DNA of 26,221 bases from positions 1-26,221 of the forward strand of contig QNFC01000005.1 in the NCBI GenBank assembly GCA_003645395.1, written 5' to 3'. This document shows, piece by piece, positions 14,849-22,679 of this stretch. Below the pieces are notes generated by a model. That model saw nothing but the letters and a program-made list of their open reading frames with translations. It ran no database searches and had not been told where the DNA came from. This DNA comes from Gammaproteobacteria bacterium (GTDB lineage Bacteria; Pseudomonadota; Gammaproteobacteria; Immundisolibacterales; Immundisolibacteraceae). How positions within the stretch are numbered: position 1 is the stretch's first letter; every line of letters begins with the position of its first letter. The position numbers were made by a program, and so were the translations under genes.

Positions 14849-16144
14849 TTATGACTTACCCATAAGCTTTACCCAGGCCTTTAACTGGCCACGTTGGGTA
14901 ACCTCGTCAGATACCAGACCCACCAGGTCGCCGTTGTCATCGCGATACTGGCGGTCGAGCCCTCGACCAAGAAAAATCCACGGATTAACGTTATTTTGTA
15001 ATCCTACCTGGTTGCGTTCAAACAGCTCGGCGTCGTCCGGTGCGCCAGAGCCTGCGGGCCCATAAAACGACTCGTGATGGCGCAGCCGATTGGCGTTAAT
15101 CTCGTCGGGCACCCCCTTGAGCAGGGTGGGGAACATCAGTACCTCGGTTTCGTTGGCACTGATGGGGCGGATGATACGGATTTGAATGTTAATCAGCTGC
15201 ATGTTCGGGTAAACGCCTGCGTGGGGATCGCCAGCCCAGATCAGCTGGCGTCTGGCCTCGTCTTTACCGTGGGCTTCTTCCATGGCCTGTAGATACTCGG
15301 TGCCGCCCGGGTTACTGAGCATGCCCTCGAGATAGGCATCGTAATGCTCCTCACGGCCCGGGAAAAAGTCGAGCATCACGTGGCCGTTGCCCATGTCGCG
15401 AGTGAGGTTGCCCGAATCGTCAGCAAAGGGATCGCCACGGTGGGTGGAACCAAGGTTGGTGCCGTCTTTTTTGGCCCACATATCGAGAACCGATTTGTGG
15501 GTGAAGTGAGGGTGGTAGCCGTCCATGCCGACGAATTTCCAGTTGCCGTAATATTTGGTGCGGTGGACCCCGGCGAGTACTTCGATCTCCCCAAGGGGTG
15601 AGGCGTCAAGAAAGGGATCAATATACTGTTTGGCGGAGCCGAGAAAATCGTCGAAATCGATGCCCGGGTCAGCGAGGCTGACAAAATGAAATCCCCGGTA
15701 GTCAGCGGACCAGGGAGCAGGTGTCAGCCCAAAGTCAGCCTTGTCGAAAGAGTCTGCGTAACCGTTCTCTTTGGGTACATCAAGCAGATTGCCATCACTG
15801 CCAAAGACCCAGCCGTGGTACCAGCAGCGGAAAAACTTGCTGTTGCCCTCTTCGGCTTCACAAACGGCCATGCCGCGATGGCTGCAGCGGTTCATCAGCG
15901 CGCGCACCTGGCCATCTTCGCCACGGGTCATAATCACTGACTGGCGGCCGATTTGGCGTACCTGATAATCGCCGGCGTTGGGAACCTCGCTGTGGTGGCC
16001 AAGGTACATCCAGGAGCCATGAAAAATACGTTCCATCTCCAGCTCAAAAATTTCGTCACTGGTGTAGATTGCACTGTGGGCCCGGTCTTCGGTGACCAGC
16101 TCAGCTGGATTAAATAGTGTTGGCTGCGGGGTGATTGGATCCAT
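14849..16144 (-). CDS. Rieske ring-hydroxylating dioxygenase, alpha subunit (third copy)
   Basis: A 431-aa alpha subunit; the ATG at 16144 follows GAGAGGAGT. Rieske ligands are C87-x-H89 (CSHRG) and C107-xx-H110 (CWYHGW); the catalytic iron motif is D208-xx-H211-x4-H216 (DGYHPHFTH), and PDDAELFERN probably supplies the remaining carboxylate. It heads the leftward operon alpha-beta-esterase-glycine-rich protein. It shares the EDRxHxxIY and GQSVIM segments with the alpha protein at 4298-5548, so both belong to one clade, but their substrate pockets and C-termini differ. The ferredoxin and reductase are not encoded nearby. Confidence 0.92.
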   Translation of the reverse strand: MDPITPQPTLFNPAELVTEDRAHSAIYTSDEIFELEMERIFHGSWMYLGHHSEVPNAGDYQVRQIGRQSVIMTRGEDGQVRALMNRCSHRGMAVCEAEEGNSKFFRCWYHGWVFGSDGNLLDVPKENGYADSFDKADFGLTPAPWSADYRGFHFVSLADPGIDFDDFLGSAKQYIDPFLDASPLGEIEVLAGVHRTKYYGNWKFVGMDGYHPHFTHKSVLDMWAKKDGTNLGSTHRGDPFADDSGNLTRDMGNGHVMLDFFPGREEHYDAYLEGMLSNPGGTEYLQAMEEAHGKDEARRQLIWAGDPHAGVYPNMQLINIQIRIIRPISANETEVLMFPTLLKGVPDEINANRLRHHESFYGPAGSGAPDDAELFERNQVGLQNNVNPWIFLGRGLDRQYRDDNGDLVGLVSDEVTQRGQLKAWVKLMGKS

Positions 16145-16330
16145 GGTTACTCCTCTCCATAGGTGACGGTTTATCGGGTGACTTTGCTTGATCGCGGGCG
16201 GCTGACAAGCTGGCCCGGACGGTGGGTCTGTGCGATTATTCTATAGGTAAGCCTGAAAACAGGACATCAATTTCTGAGTTAGTCCTGAGCTAGATTTAAG
16301 CTAATCCGGAGAGCAATCACGGCACAAGCA

Positions 16331-16380
16331 AGGGTAGGGTAGGGTAGGGTAGGGTAGGGTAGGGTAGGGTAGGGTAGGGT
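16331..16380. repeat. pentanucleotide tandem repeat, (AGGGT)x10, G-quadruplex-capable
   Basis: Ten perfect copies of AGGGT fill exactly 50 bp with no sequence error. Every unit gives a GGG run separated by TA, so the plus strand can fold into intramolecular G-quadruplexes. It lies 102 bp before the GTG of the rightward gene and 187 bp before the ATG of the leftward operon. Such arrays commonly change copy number by slippage, and each unit would shift promoter spacing by half a helical turn. Confidence 0.95.
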
Positions 16381-16394
16381 AAAGATTCTGATCG

Positions 16395-16416
16395 GTTCTT
16401 GCTTTAGCGCAAGAAC
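16395..16416. promoter_or_regulatory. inverted repeat, candidate operator
   Basis: GTTCTTGC and GCAAGAAC form perfect 8-bp arms around TTTAGC, just right of the pentamer array and 67 bp before the GTG at 16483. The 22-bp size fits a dimeric repressor or activator site. A smaller dyad, TGCAG-ATAA-CTGCA, follows at 16431-16444. Confidence 0.45.
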
Positions 16417-16482
16417 TATCCAGCCAATATTGCAGATAACTGCAGAATATAAAATCGGAATATAAGTCGAGGAGAGAGTGAG

Positions 16483-17322
16483 GTGAGCAGCGAATGGACC
16501 CAGCAGAAAATTACCGAACAGACCATCAGAATCATGGCGCAGGGAGCGACCGCCATGCGCACCCTGGTGGATGCCTATGTAGAGAAACGTACCCAGCAGG
16601 CAGACGTTAACTGGGTAGCTATTCAGATGGCCAGAGAATATGGCGCCACCTGTTTTTATGGGGATATAGCCCGGCTGGCGATCCGCGATGGTATGAATGG
16701 CCGTGATTCAGATAGCTTCACCCATATTATTAAAGAAGAGATCGACCACTATCGCTCCTACCAGATATTGCTAAACCTGACGATCGGTAAAGAGACGCCG
16801 CTGCCGGATGATGACTATTTTCATTATCTGAATATTCGCTTCACACCGGATGGTGTGGCTTTTTTTCCGGGTTCAGAAGAGATAGTTGCCGAAAAATGGC
16901 CCGAACATCACCGCTTTATTACCCTGTGGATGAAGAACTACAACACTCTGCCGAGCTGGACATCGAAGATGCTGATGACCCAGGGTGAGGGTGGCTCCTG
17001 TGGTTGGCACTGGTGTCTGGCCAATGTGCCGCAGACCGATGATTTTTTGAAAGGTACCGCCAAGCTGGAGAAGGTGGTAGTCGAAGACGAGCTCTACCAC
17101 GGGCCTGAAGAGATTCGTGTTTTGGCGGCAAATTATGATTCCGATAATGCCCTGCCGATGGAGGAGATGTTTGAGATCGCCCGGGAGATGCGTTATCTCG
17201 ATATTCGCGAGCGCAACGAGCAGTTTCTGCACCCATTAAGTGAAGCGGAACTTGAAGAAATCCGTGAGCTGATTTTTTCCGACACCCTGGAACCGGCAGA
17301 TATCTACGATAAAGTCGCTTAG
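16483..17322 (+). CDS. unrecognised protein with two ExxH motifs, possible ferritin-like diiron enzyme
   Basis: I cannot name this 279-aa protein. It starts at GTG 16483 six bases after GAGGAGAG. It is rich in amphipathic helices and has no signal or membrane segment. Two ExxH motifs stand out: E86-I-D-H89 within KEEIDHYRSY and E203-L-Y-H206 within VEDELYHG. Acidic residues are also suitably placed on neighbouring helices (E52 in AREYGA; E137 and E141 in AEKWPEHH). That E...ExxH...E...ExxH arrangement is the ligand pattern of ferritin-like diiron carboxylate proteins such as oxygenases and oxidases. A diiron oxygenase would fit the oxygenase-rich island, but the metal site is inferred. The gene is alone in its unit, closed by a terminator, with the ThDP enzyme next. 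Confidence 0.65.
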   Translation: MSSEWTQQKITEQTIRIMAQGATAMRTLVDAYVEKRTQQADVNWVAIQMAREYGATCFYGDIARLAIRDGMNGRDSDSFTHIIKEEIDHYRSYQILLNLTIGKETPLPDDDYFHYLNIRFTPDGVAFFPGSEEIVAEKWPEHHRFITLWMKNYNTLPSWTSKMLMTQGEGGSCGWHWCLANVPQTDDFLKGTAKLEKVVVEDELYHGPEEIRVLAANYDSDNALPMEEMFEIAREMRYLDIRERNEQFLHPLSEAELEEIRELIFSDTLEPADIYDKVA

Positions 17323-17343
17323 TTTTACTAGCACCTGGATAAT

Positions 17344-17372
17344 AAAAGGCCCGTTAATTACGGGCCTTTTTT
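17344..17372 (+). terminator. intrinsic terminator after the ExxH protein gene
   Basis: AAAAGGCCCGT and ACGGGCCTTTT pair around TAATT, an 11-bp stem continued by a six-T run. Strong Rho-independent terminator. Confidence 0.9.
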
Positions 17373-17445
17373 CGTTCTGCCTTGTCCATAGCGCTCAGCC
17401 CTTGTAGGCTTGCCGTTGGAGTGAATTCGGGTTGCGACTGTCCGG

Positions 17446-17466
17446 GGTGTTAACTATTAGAACACC
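17446..17466. promoter_or_regulatory. inverted repeat upstream of the ThDP enzyme
   Basis: GGTGTT and AACACC form perfect 6-bp arms with a 9-bp spacer, 47 bp before the ATG at 17513 and after the preceding terminator. Its position suits an operator for this separately transcribed gene. Confidence 0.35.
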
Positions 17467-17512
17467 AGAGAGCCGCGATTTTTGTAGTGTCATTAATGGG
17501 GAGGATCGGAGC

Positions 17513-19291
17513 ATGGCCGCTGAAAAGGGTAGCAAAAAGGGAAAAACGCAGTCAGGCGCAGAAGTATTTCTGGAAATTCTGCGCAACTACGGCGTCGAAT
17601 ATATTTTTTCATCGCCAGGTTCAGAGTGGCCACCGCTATGGGAAGCACTCGCCGTACAGAAGGCGCAGGGCATCGATGGCCCTACCTATATCAACATTCG
17701 CCACGAAGACACCGCCGCCGGCGTTGCTATTGGTTACGCCAAGGCGACCGGCAAACTGGCTGTTTGCCTGGTACATGCCAGTGTTGGCACTCTGCACGCG
17801 GCCATGGGTATTCGTGCTGCCCATTTTGAGAAAACCCCGGTGCTATTTTGCGCCGGTGAGTCCGTGACCTTTGGTGAAGGCGATGGCAGCTGGGTGGGTG
17901 CTCAGTGGGGCCGCTATCTGGCTGATTACGGTGGTCCGGCACGGCTGGTCGAACCGTTTACCAAAGCTAGCTATGGTCTACCTACGCCCAATACCCTGGC
18001 TGGTGCCACCCATCGCGCCTGTCAGGTGGCGATGAACGCGCCCCAGGGACCGGTGTTTTTGTCACTACCGTTTGAATATTTGGCGCAGTCAGCGGTATTG
18101 CCTGCTCCTCCGGGACGAACCATGCCCGTCGCTGCGCAGGTTGATCCGGCTGGATTGGCGGAAGCGGCCAAACTGCTGGCAGAAGCTCAATCGCCGCTGA
18201 TCATTACCGAGAATATTGGTTCGGACCCTAAGGCTGTTGCCCAGCTGATTGAGCTGGCGGAAATGACCGGGTCGGTAGTCATTGAATCTCAACAGCCAGG
18301 ATACATAAACTTCCCCCGCAACCATGACCTGCATGGTGGTTTTGCTCCAGGTCCCTACCTGGCAGAGACTGACGCGGTGTTGCTACTCGACTGCATCGTG
18401 CCCTGGTATCCACCGTCGGCGGCTCATCCAAAAAATGCGACGGTGATCTCTATCAGCGATGACCCGCTGCATGAGCGTGCGCCTTATTTTGGTATCTCCT
18501 CTGATCTGACGCTGGTCGGCGATGCCCATGCTGCGCTCACCGATCTGCTGAAACTGATGCCGAATAAATTGCGCGGCAAAAAGAAGGCCGCGACCGCGCG
18601 CTGCAAGAAAATTGGTGAGGCTAATCGTAAACGGCGGGCGGGCTGGGCAAAAGTATGCGCGGCGCAAAAAACAACCGTGCCGATTGATACCCGCTGGTTC
18701 GCACTTGAGTTCCAGGAAGTGCTCAACGAGCACGATGCGATTCTGGTGGATGAGACCATTCTTACCCACTGGACCATGGCCGAGACTATGAATGAGCTGA
18801 AGCCGGGTAATTTCTTTAACGCCCTGAGCGGCGGGTTAGGCATCGGCATGGGCATTGGTCTTGGGGTGAAAATCGCCAATCCAGAGCGCCCGGTGGTGAC
18901 CATTGTTGGTGACGGTACCTTTAACTACAACGCACCGCTGCCGGCGCTCGGTCTGTCCACTGAATATGGATTACCGATGTTGACCATCGTCGCCAACAAC
19001 GGTCATTACCGCAGTATGAAAATGGGCATTGAGATGCTCTATCCCAAAGGGGTAGCGAAGAAAACGGGTACCTACTACGGGGCAGAAATAGACTCCACCA
19101 TCAACTACTCAGTGCTGGCAGAAGCAGTGGGTGGATACGCTGAAGAAGTCAGTGATCCGAAAGAAATCCGTCCCGCTCTGGAGCGAGCCTTTGCGGCGAT
19201 GCGCGAGGGAAAACCGGCGATTCTGGATGTTAAACTCGGTGATGATATGGATTTTCTGGCGCCGATGTTTGCCAAAATTATGCAGGAGTAG
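17513..19291 (+). CDS. thiamine-diphosphate enzyme of the acetolactate synthase/benzoylformate decarboxylase superfamily
   Basis: A 592-aa ThDP-dependent enzyme that would decarboxylate or carboligate a 2-oxo acid. The ATG at 17513 follows GGGGAGG and GGAG; the upstream in-frame start (17432) lacks a site. The N-terminal PYR domain holds the activating glutamate E65 in HEDTAAGVAIGYAKATGK. The middle domain is at about 195-345. The C-terminal PP domain has the cofactor motif GDGTFNYN (466-473) and ends the motif at VANNGHY. The N-terminus is lysine-rich. No small regulatory subunit of acetohydroxy acid synthase follows, so a role in valine synthesis is unlikely. A decarboxylase or lyase for an aromatic or side-chain 2-oxo acid fits better, without proof. 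Confidence 0.85.
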   Translation: MAAEKGSKKGKTQSGAEVFLEILRNYGVEYIFSSPGSEWPPLWEALAVQKAQGIDGPTYINIRHEDTAAGVAIGYAKATGKLAVCLVHASVGTLHAAMGIRAAHFEKTPVLFCAGESVTFGEGDGSWVGAQWGRYLADYGGPARLVEPFTKASYGLPTPNTLAGATHRACQVAMNAPQGPVFLSLPFEYLAQSAVLPAPPGRTMPVAAQVDPAGLAEAAKLLAEAQSPLIITENIGSDPKAVAQLIELAEMTGSVVIESQQPGYINFPRNHDLHGGFAPGPYLAETDAVLLLDCIVPWYPPSAAHPKNATVISISDDPLHERAPYFGISSDLTLVGDAHAALTDLLKLMPNKLRGKKKAATARCKKIGEANRKRRAGWAKVCAAQKTTVPIDTRWFALEFQEVLNEHDAILVDETILTHWTMAETMNELKPGNFFNALSGGLGIGMGIGLGVKIANPERPVVTIVGDGTFNYNAPLPALGLSTEYGLPMLTIVANNGHYRSMKMGIEMLYPKGVAKKTGTYYGAEIDSTINYSVLAEAVGGYAEEVSDPKEIRPALERAFAAMREGKPAILDVKLGDDMDFLAPMFAKIMQE

Positions 19292-19323
19292 GGCGGCGCG
19301 ATAAAGGCATTTAGTTAGATTCA

Positions 19324-19362
19324 GGGGCTGACCGGTCAGACGATCCGTCAGCCCTTTTTTTA
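19324..19362 (+). terminator. intrinsic terminator between the ThDP gene and the second acyl-CoA synthetase
   Basis: GGGCTGAC (19325-19332) and GTCAGCCC (19347-19354) form the stem, extended by GG/CC inside the loop and followed by seven T. It ends about 14 bases before the next ATG, so the ligase may have its own promoter inside the ThDP gene, or depend on read-through. Confidence 0.75.
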
Positions 19363-19375
19363 TTGGGAGAGGAAA

Positions 19376-20947
19376 ATGTTTGTTCGTGATTTTATTCATC
19401 GATCTGCTCTGGCGTTTCCGAGCAAGCCGGCCTTTGTTGATAGTGACCGTCAACTCACCTGGCCGCAGGTTGATGAGCGTTCTGATCGGTTTGCGGTTGC
19501 CCTACAGGGGCTGGGTGTTGCTAAAGGTGACGCGGTGGGGTTGCTCTCCTACGAATATATGGAGGTGATGGAGCACTGGTTTGCCTGTTTGAAAATCGGC
19601 GCTCGCCGCACCGGTATTAACTGGCGTTATTCGGAGCGGGAACTGCTGCATATTGTTACCGACAGCAGTATTAAAGTACTGCTAGTTTCTACCGAATGTG
19701 TGCCGCTGATCAAAGAACACCTGGATGATTTTCGTGGTCTGGGAATTACCTTGATTGGTTATGGCGATGAGCACGGTCTCGACCATGATTATGAAAGCCT
19801 TCTGAAAGCGAGTGACGGTGCGCCCAAATGGCCGGCGCTCGATGATGCCGATATCGCCATGATCAGCTACACCTCCGGCACCACCGGACTGCCGAAAGGG
19901 GCCATGTTGACTCAGGGAGCGGTACGCGAATCCCTGGTGCACACGGCGCTGGCATTAGGGGTGAATGCAGAGGATGTGTTTTTTATGCCCGGTACCACGC
20001 CGGGGGTGCCGATATTATTGAATTCTTTTGGCCTGGTTAGTGGGGCTACTACGGTGCTACCTAACGGCCTGTTTACCCCTGACCGTTACCTGCAGGCGAT
20101 TGAAGATCACCAGGTCACCTTTACCGGCGGCGTGCCGACCATGCTGCTACGGGTGCTCGAGGTTAAGGCTGCAGGTAACTACGATGTTTCTTCCGTGCGC
20201 TGCATCTGCTACGGCTCCTCCCCGGCAACCCCCGCACTGATCCGTGATCTCTATGCCAATTTTAATTGTGACCTGGTGCAGTTCTATGGCCTTACCGAAA
20301 CCACCGGCGGTTGGCTCACTTTTCTGCGCCACCAGGATCACCTGCGCGCGCTGGCGGGTGAAGAGCACCTGTTAACCTCCTGCGGCCGGGCGTCTCCCCA
20401 TGTTGAAATTTCGGTACGTACCGCCGGTGGGGAGGAGGTCCCAACCAATGAGGTTGGCGAGGTCTGGGTGCGCGGCGAGATACTCACCGCTGGCTATTTG
20501 AATCGTCCCGAAGACAACGCAGAGCTGTTTCGTGGTGACTGGATCAGCACCCACGATATGGGCAGGAAGGATGAGGAGGGATTTCTCTACCTTACCGACC
20601 GGAAGAAATTTCTGATTATTACCGGCGCGTTTAATGTTTACCCAGTGGTGATCGAGAACGTGCTGGCCGAGCACCCTGCTGTGCGCGAAGTGGCCGTGAT
20701 TGGTGCGCCTCACCCCGATTGGGGTGAGGCAGTGGTGGGCGCCGTGTCACTCAACGCGGGGGCCGAAGTTACCGGTGAGGAACTAATCGAGTTTTGCCGC
20801 GACAAGGTAGGCAAGTGGGAAGTGCCCAAATACATCGAAATACTTGATGAACTGCCCCACGGCAGCACCAACAAAATCGCAAAACATCAGGTGCGTCAGT
20901 GGTATCGAGATGATCCAAAGCGATTACCGTGGGATGCTCCTGCCTGA
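19376..20947 (+). CDS. acyl-CoA synthetase (AMP-forming), second copy
   Basis: A 523-aa adenylate-forming acid-CoA ligase. Motif A3 is YTSGTTGLPKG (165-175), followed by YGLTETTGGW and the hinge region STHDMGRKDEEGFLYLTDRKKFLI. The C-terminal lysine lies in STNKIAK, where the usual Gly before Lys is Asn. The ATG at 19376 follows GGGAGAGGA. It is a paralogue of the ligase at 7978-9558 and similar over its whole length. The next gene converges on it after 30 bp. It probably activates a different carboxylic acid of the same pathway. Confidence 0.9.
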   Translation: MFVRDFIHRSALAFPSKPAFVDSDRQLTWPQVDERSDRFAVALQGLGVAKGDAVGLLSYEYMEVMEHWFACLKIGARRTGINWRYSERELLHIVTDSSIKVLLVSTECVPLIKEHLDDFRGLGITLIGYGDEHGLDHDYESLLKASDGAPKWPALDDADIAMISYTSGTTGLPKGAMLTQGAVRESLVHTALALGVNAEDVFFMPGTTPGVPILLNSFGLVSGATTVLPNGLFTPDRYLQAIEDHQVTFTGGVPTMLLRVLEVKAAGNYDVSSVRCICYGSSPATPALIRDLYANFNCDLVQFYGLTETTGGWLTFLRHQDHLRALAGEEHLLTSCGRASPHVEISVRTAGGEEVPTNEVGEVWVRGEILTAGYLNRPEDNAELFRGDWISTHDMGRKDEEGFLYLTDRKKFLIITGAFNVYPVVIENVLAEHPAVREVAVIGAPHPDWGEAVVGAVSLNAGAEVTGEELIEFCRDKVGKWEVPKYIEILDELPHGSTNKIAKHQVRQWYRDDPKRLPWDAPA

Positions 20948-20977
20948 GAAACTAGTCGCCCGGATCGGGCCGATGAT

Positions 20978-21604
20978 TTAGCGGTTTTTGTGGAATCGCG
21001 TGCCACGGTAGTCAAGCACCATGCCTTCCGGCGTGATTTCGACAATTTTCGCCCCCTCTGGCAGTGAGTTTCCCTGCCGATAACGCCGACCACCGATTAG
21101 CACCATTCGGTTGCTGGCTTTGGCGTCGTAAACATGGATGCCAATTTTTAACTGCACTAGCTTTTCTGGTAATCGACTGGCCACCAGGGCCGTGCCAGGC
21201 AGGTCCTGCCAATCGTCCGGAACCAAGACGGTAACACGGGGGGATGGTGAAATGGAGGGTGCAGGGGTGGCCGTGGCAGCCGGCGACACCAGGGTATCGG
21301 TGTCGGGATGGTCAGGGATGATGATGTCCGGTGCACTGGCTGTTTCTTTGGGGGTGTCGACCACCGGAACCGGCGTTCTGTCGATGGGTAACAGGCCACT
21401 ATCTACCGTTGAGGGCGCAGATTGTTGTGGAGTTTTATCAAACGCAAACCAGATGCCAGCGGCGAGTAGCGCCATCATTAGCAGTACCACTCCGATATAA
21501 ATAATGCGGCCCCGCCAGTCGTCGCTTGCTGGTGGCAAGTTTGCAACCTGCCCGAGCGCGCGGTCACGTTCTGCTTTGCGTGTAGCATCAAGAATATAGG
21601 ACAT
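20978..21604 (-). CDS. gspB: general secretion pathway protein B (GspB/ExeB-like)
   Basis: A 208-aa bitopic inner-membrane protein. The family N-terminus MSYILDATRKAERDR is followed by one transmembrane helix (about 34-55), a proline/serine/threonine-rich periplasmic linker (about 58-140) and the C-terminal GspB domain (VYDAKASNRMVLIGGRRYRQGNSLPEGAKIVEITPEG). With GspA it helps assemble the secretin of type II secretion across the peptidoglycan. Its ATG overlaps the gspA stop by one base (TGATG), so the two are translationally coupled. No other Gsp genes are in the window. Confidence 0.88.
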   Translation of the reverse strand: MSYILDATRKAERDRALGQVANLPPASDDWRGRIIYIGVVLLMMALLAAGIWFAFDKTPQQSAPSTVDSGLLPIDRTPVPVVDTPKETASAPDIIIPDHPDTDTLVSPAATATPAPSISPSPRVTVLVPDDWQDLPGTALVASRLPEKLVQLKIGIHVYDAKASNRMVLIGGRRYRQGNSLPEGAKIVEITPEGMVLDYRGTRFHKNR

Positions 21605-22563
21605 CAGTCAGCTCCACTTCTGCTTACCTGACCCGAATCGGCGGCGGGCGAGATCAGCGTATCCGGCCAGGTTAGCCAGACAATTGCCAGTAACGCGACT
21701 ATGGCGATGGCTGAAGCAGCGGCAATCACAAGATTTCTTGACCAGGAATTAGTGCCACCGTGAAACAGCTCCAGGCCGGCACGGTTAACCACCGCTGGCG
21801 TGACGGTGAGCAATTCTTCACTGTAAGCGCCAAGCAGCGCACGGTCGCAGAGTGCATTGATCAGCCGGGGGATGCCGTGGGTCAGCCGGTAAACTCGGCG
21901 AATGGCGGCGACAGTAAAGACGTTTCTGCCCAATCCCGCTATGGCTAAACGGTGCCCGACATAAGCGCGGGTCTGGTCAGCGCTCAGTAAGTTGAGGTGA
22001 TAGCGAGCAGTGATCCGTTGGCTTAGCTGGCGCAGGTCGTGTCGTTGCAATAATTTTCGCAGCTCAGGCTGACCCACCAGTATTATTCGTAAAAGCTTTT
22101 CCTGATGGGTTTCCAGGTTGGTGAGCAGGCGGATCTGTTCCAGGGACTCCCGGCTAAGGTTTTGCGCTTCATCGATAATGACCACCGTCCGCTGACCGAG
22201 CTGATGCTGCTCCTGCAGGTAATGATTGAGCAGGTCGATCAGTGTCTTCAGACTCTCTGTCGTGGGCGGATAGAGAATTTTTAACTCATCACAGATTGCG
22301 GCGACCAGTTCCGGCGCAGAGAGATTGGGGTTGGTGATCAGCGCAACGTTAACTCCGTCCGGGAGCTGGTCGATCAGGGAACGGATAACCATGGTTTTTC
22401 CCGTACCCACTTCGCCGGTGAGCAGGGCAAACCCGCTGTTCTCGCCGATGCCGTAGCGCAGGTGGCCAAGGGCTTCCTGATGTTGCGGGCTCGGGTAGAG
22501 AAAGCGGGGATCGGGCGTGATCGAAAACGGCCTCTCCCGTAAGCCAAAATAGGTTGTGTACAT
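21604..22563 (-). CDS. gspA: general secretion pathway ATPase GspA/ExeA-like
   Basis: A 319-aa AAA+ ATPase of the ExeA group. The typical opening MYTTYFGLRERPFSITPDPRF is cut here only by motif length. Walker A is GEVGTGKT (50-57) and Walker B is VVIIDEAQ (127-134), followed by the sensor segment GQPELR and RITARYHL. A transmembrane helix lies near 279-298, and the short C-terminal tail is truncated relative to ExeA proteins that carry a peptidoglycan-binding domain after the helix. It works with GspB to place the type II secretin. The ribosome site before ATG 22563 is weak. Confidence 0.88.
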   Translation of the reverse strand: MYTTYFGLRERPFSITPDPRFLYPSPQHQEALGHLRYGIGENSGFALLTGEVGTGKTMVIRSLIDQLPDGVNVALITNPNLSAPELVAAICDELKILYPPTTESLKTLIDLLNHYLQEQHQLGQRTVVIIDEAQNLSRESLEQIRLLTNLETHQEKLLRIILVGQPELRKLLQRHDLRQLSQRITARYHLNLLSADQTRAYVGHRLAIAGLGRNVFTVAAIRRVYRLTHGIPRLINALCDRALLGAYSEELLTVTPAVVNRAGLELFHGGTNSWSRNLVIAAASAIAIVALLAIVWLTWPDTLISPAADSGQVSRSGAD

Positions 22564-22679
22564 CAGTTTCCGGTGGCAGTGGTGTCAAACGTTAGTGTAG
22601 CAATCTTGATCAGCTTCCTCAGTCTTAAAGAGAGGCGCTAACCGTCATTGACGTTTCTATGTCGATTAGACGAGCCTGA

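Larger units (their letters stand above)
16145..16482. promoter_or_regulatory. divergent control region with pentamer array and dyads
   Basis: This 338-bp region lies between the leftward Rieske operon and the rightward ExxH protein gene. It holds ten AGGGT repeats (16331-16380), an inverted repeat at 16395-16416 and a smaller one at 16431-16444. A TTGATG and TATAGAAT pair read on the minus strand (about 16230-16270) could be a leftward promoter, but the spacing is longer than ideal. No gene is seen. Confidence 0.5.

Noticed and set aside
16331..16380. CRISPR-like or telomere-like array
   Set aside because: Units are 5 bp with no spacers, and it is a single internal block, so it is a microsatellite and not CRISPR or a chromosome end.
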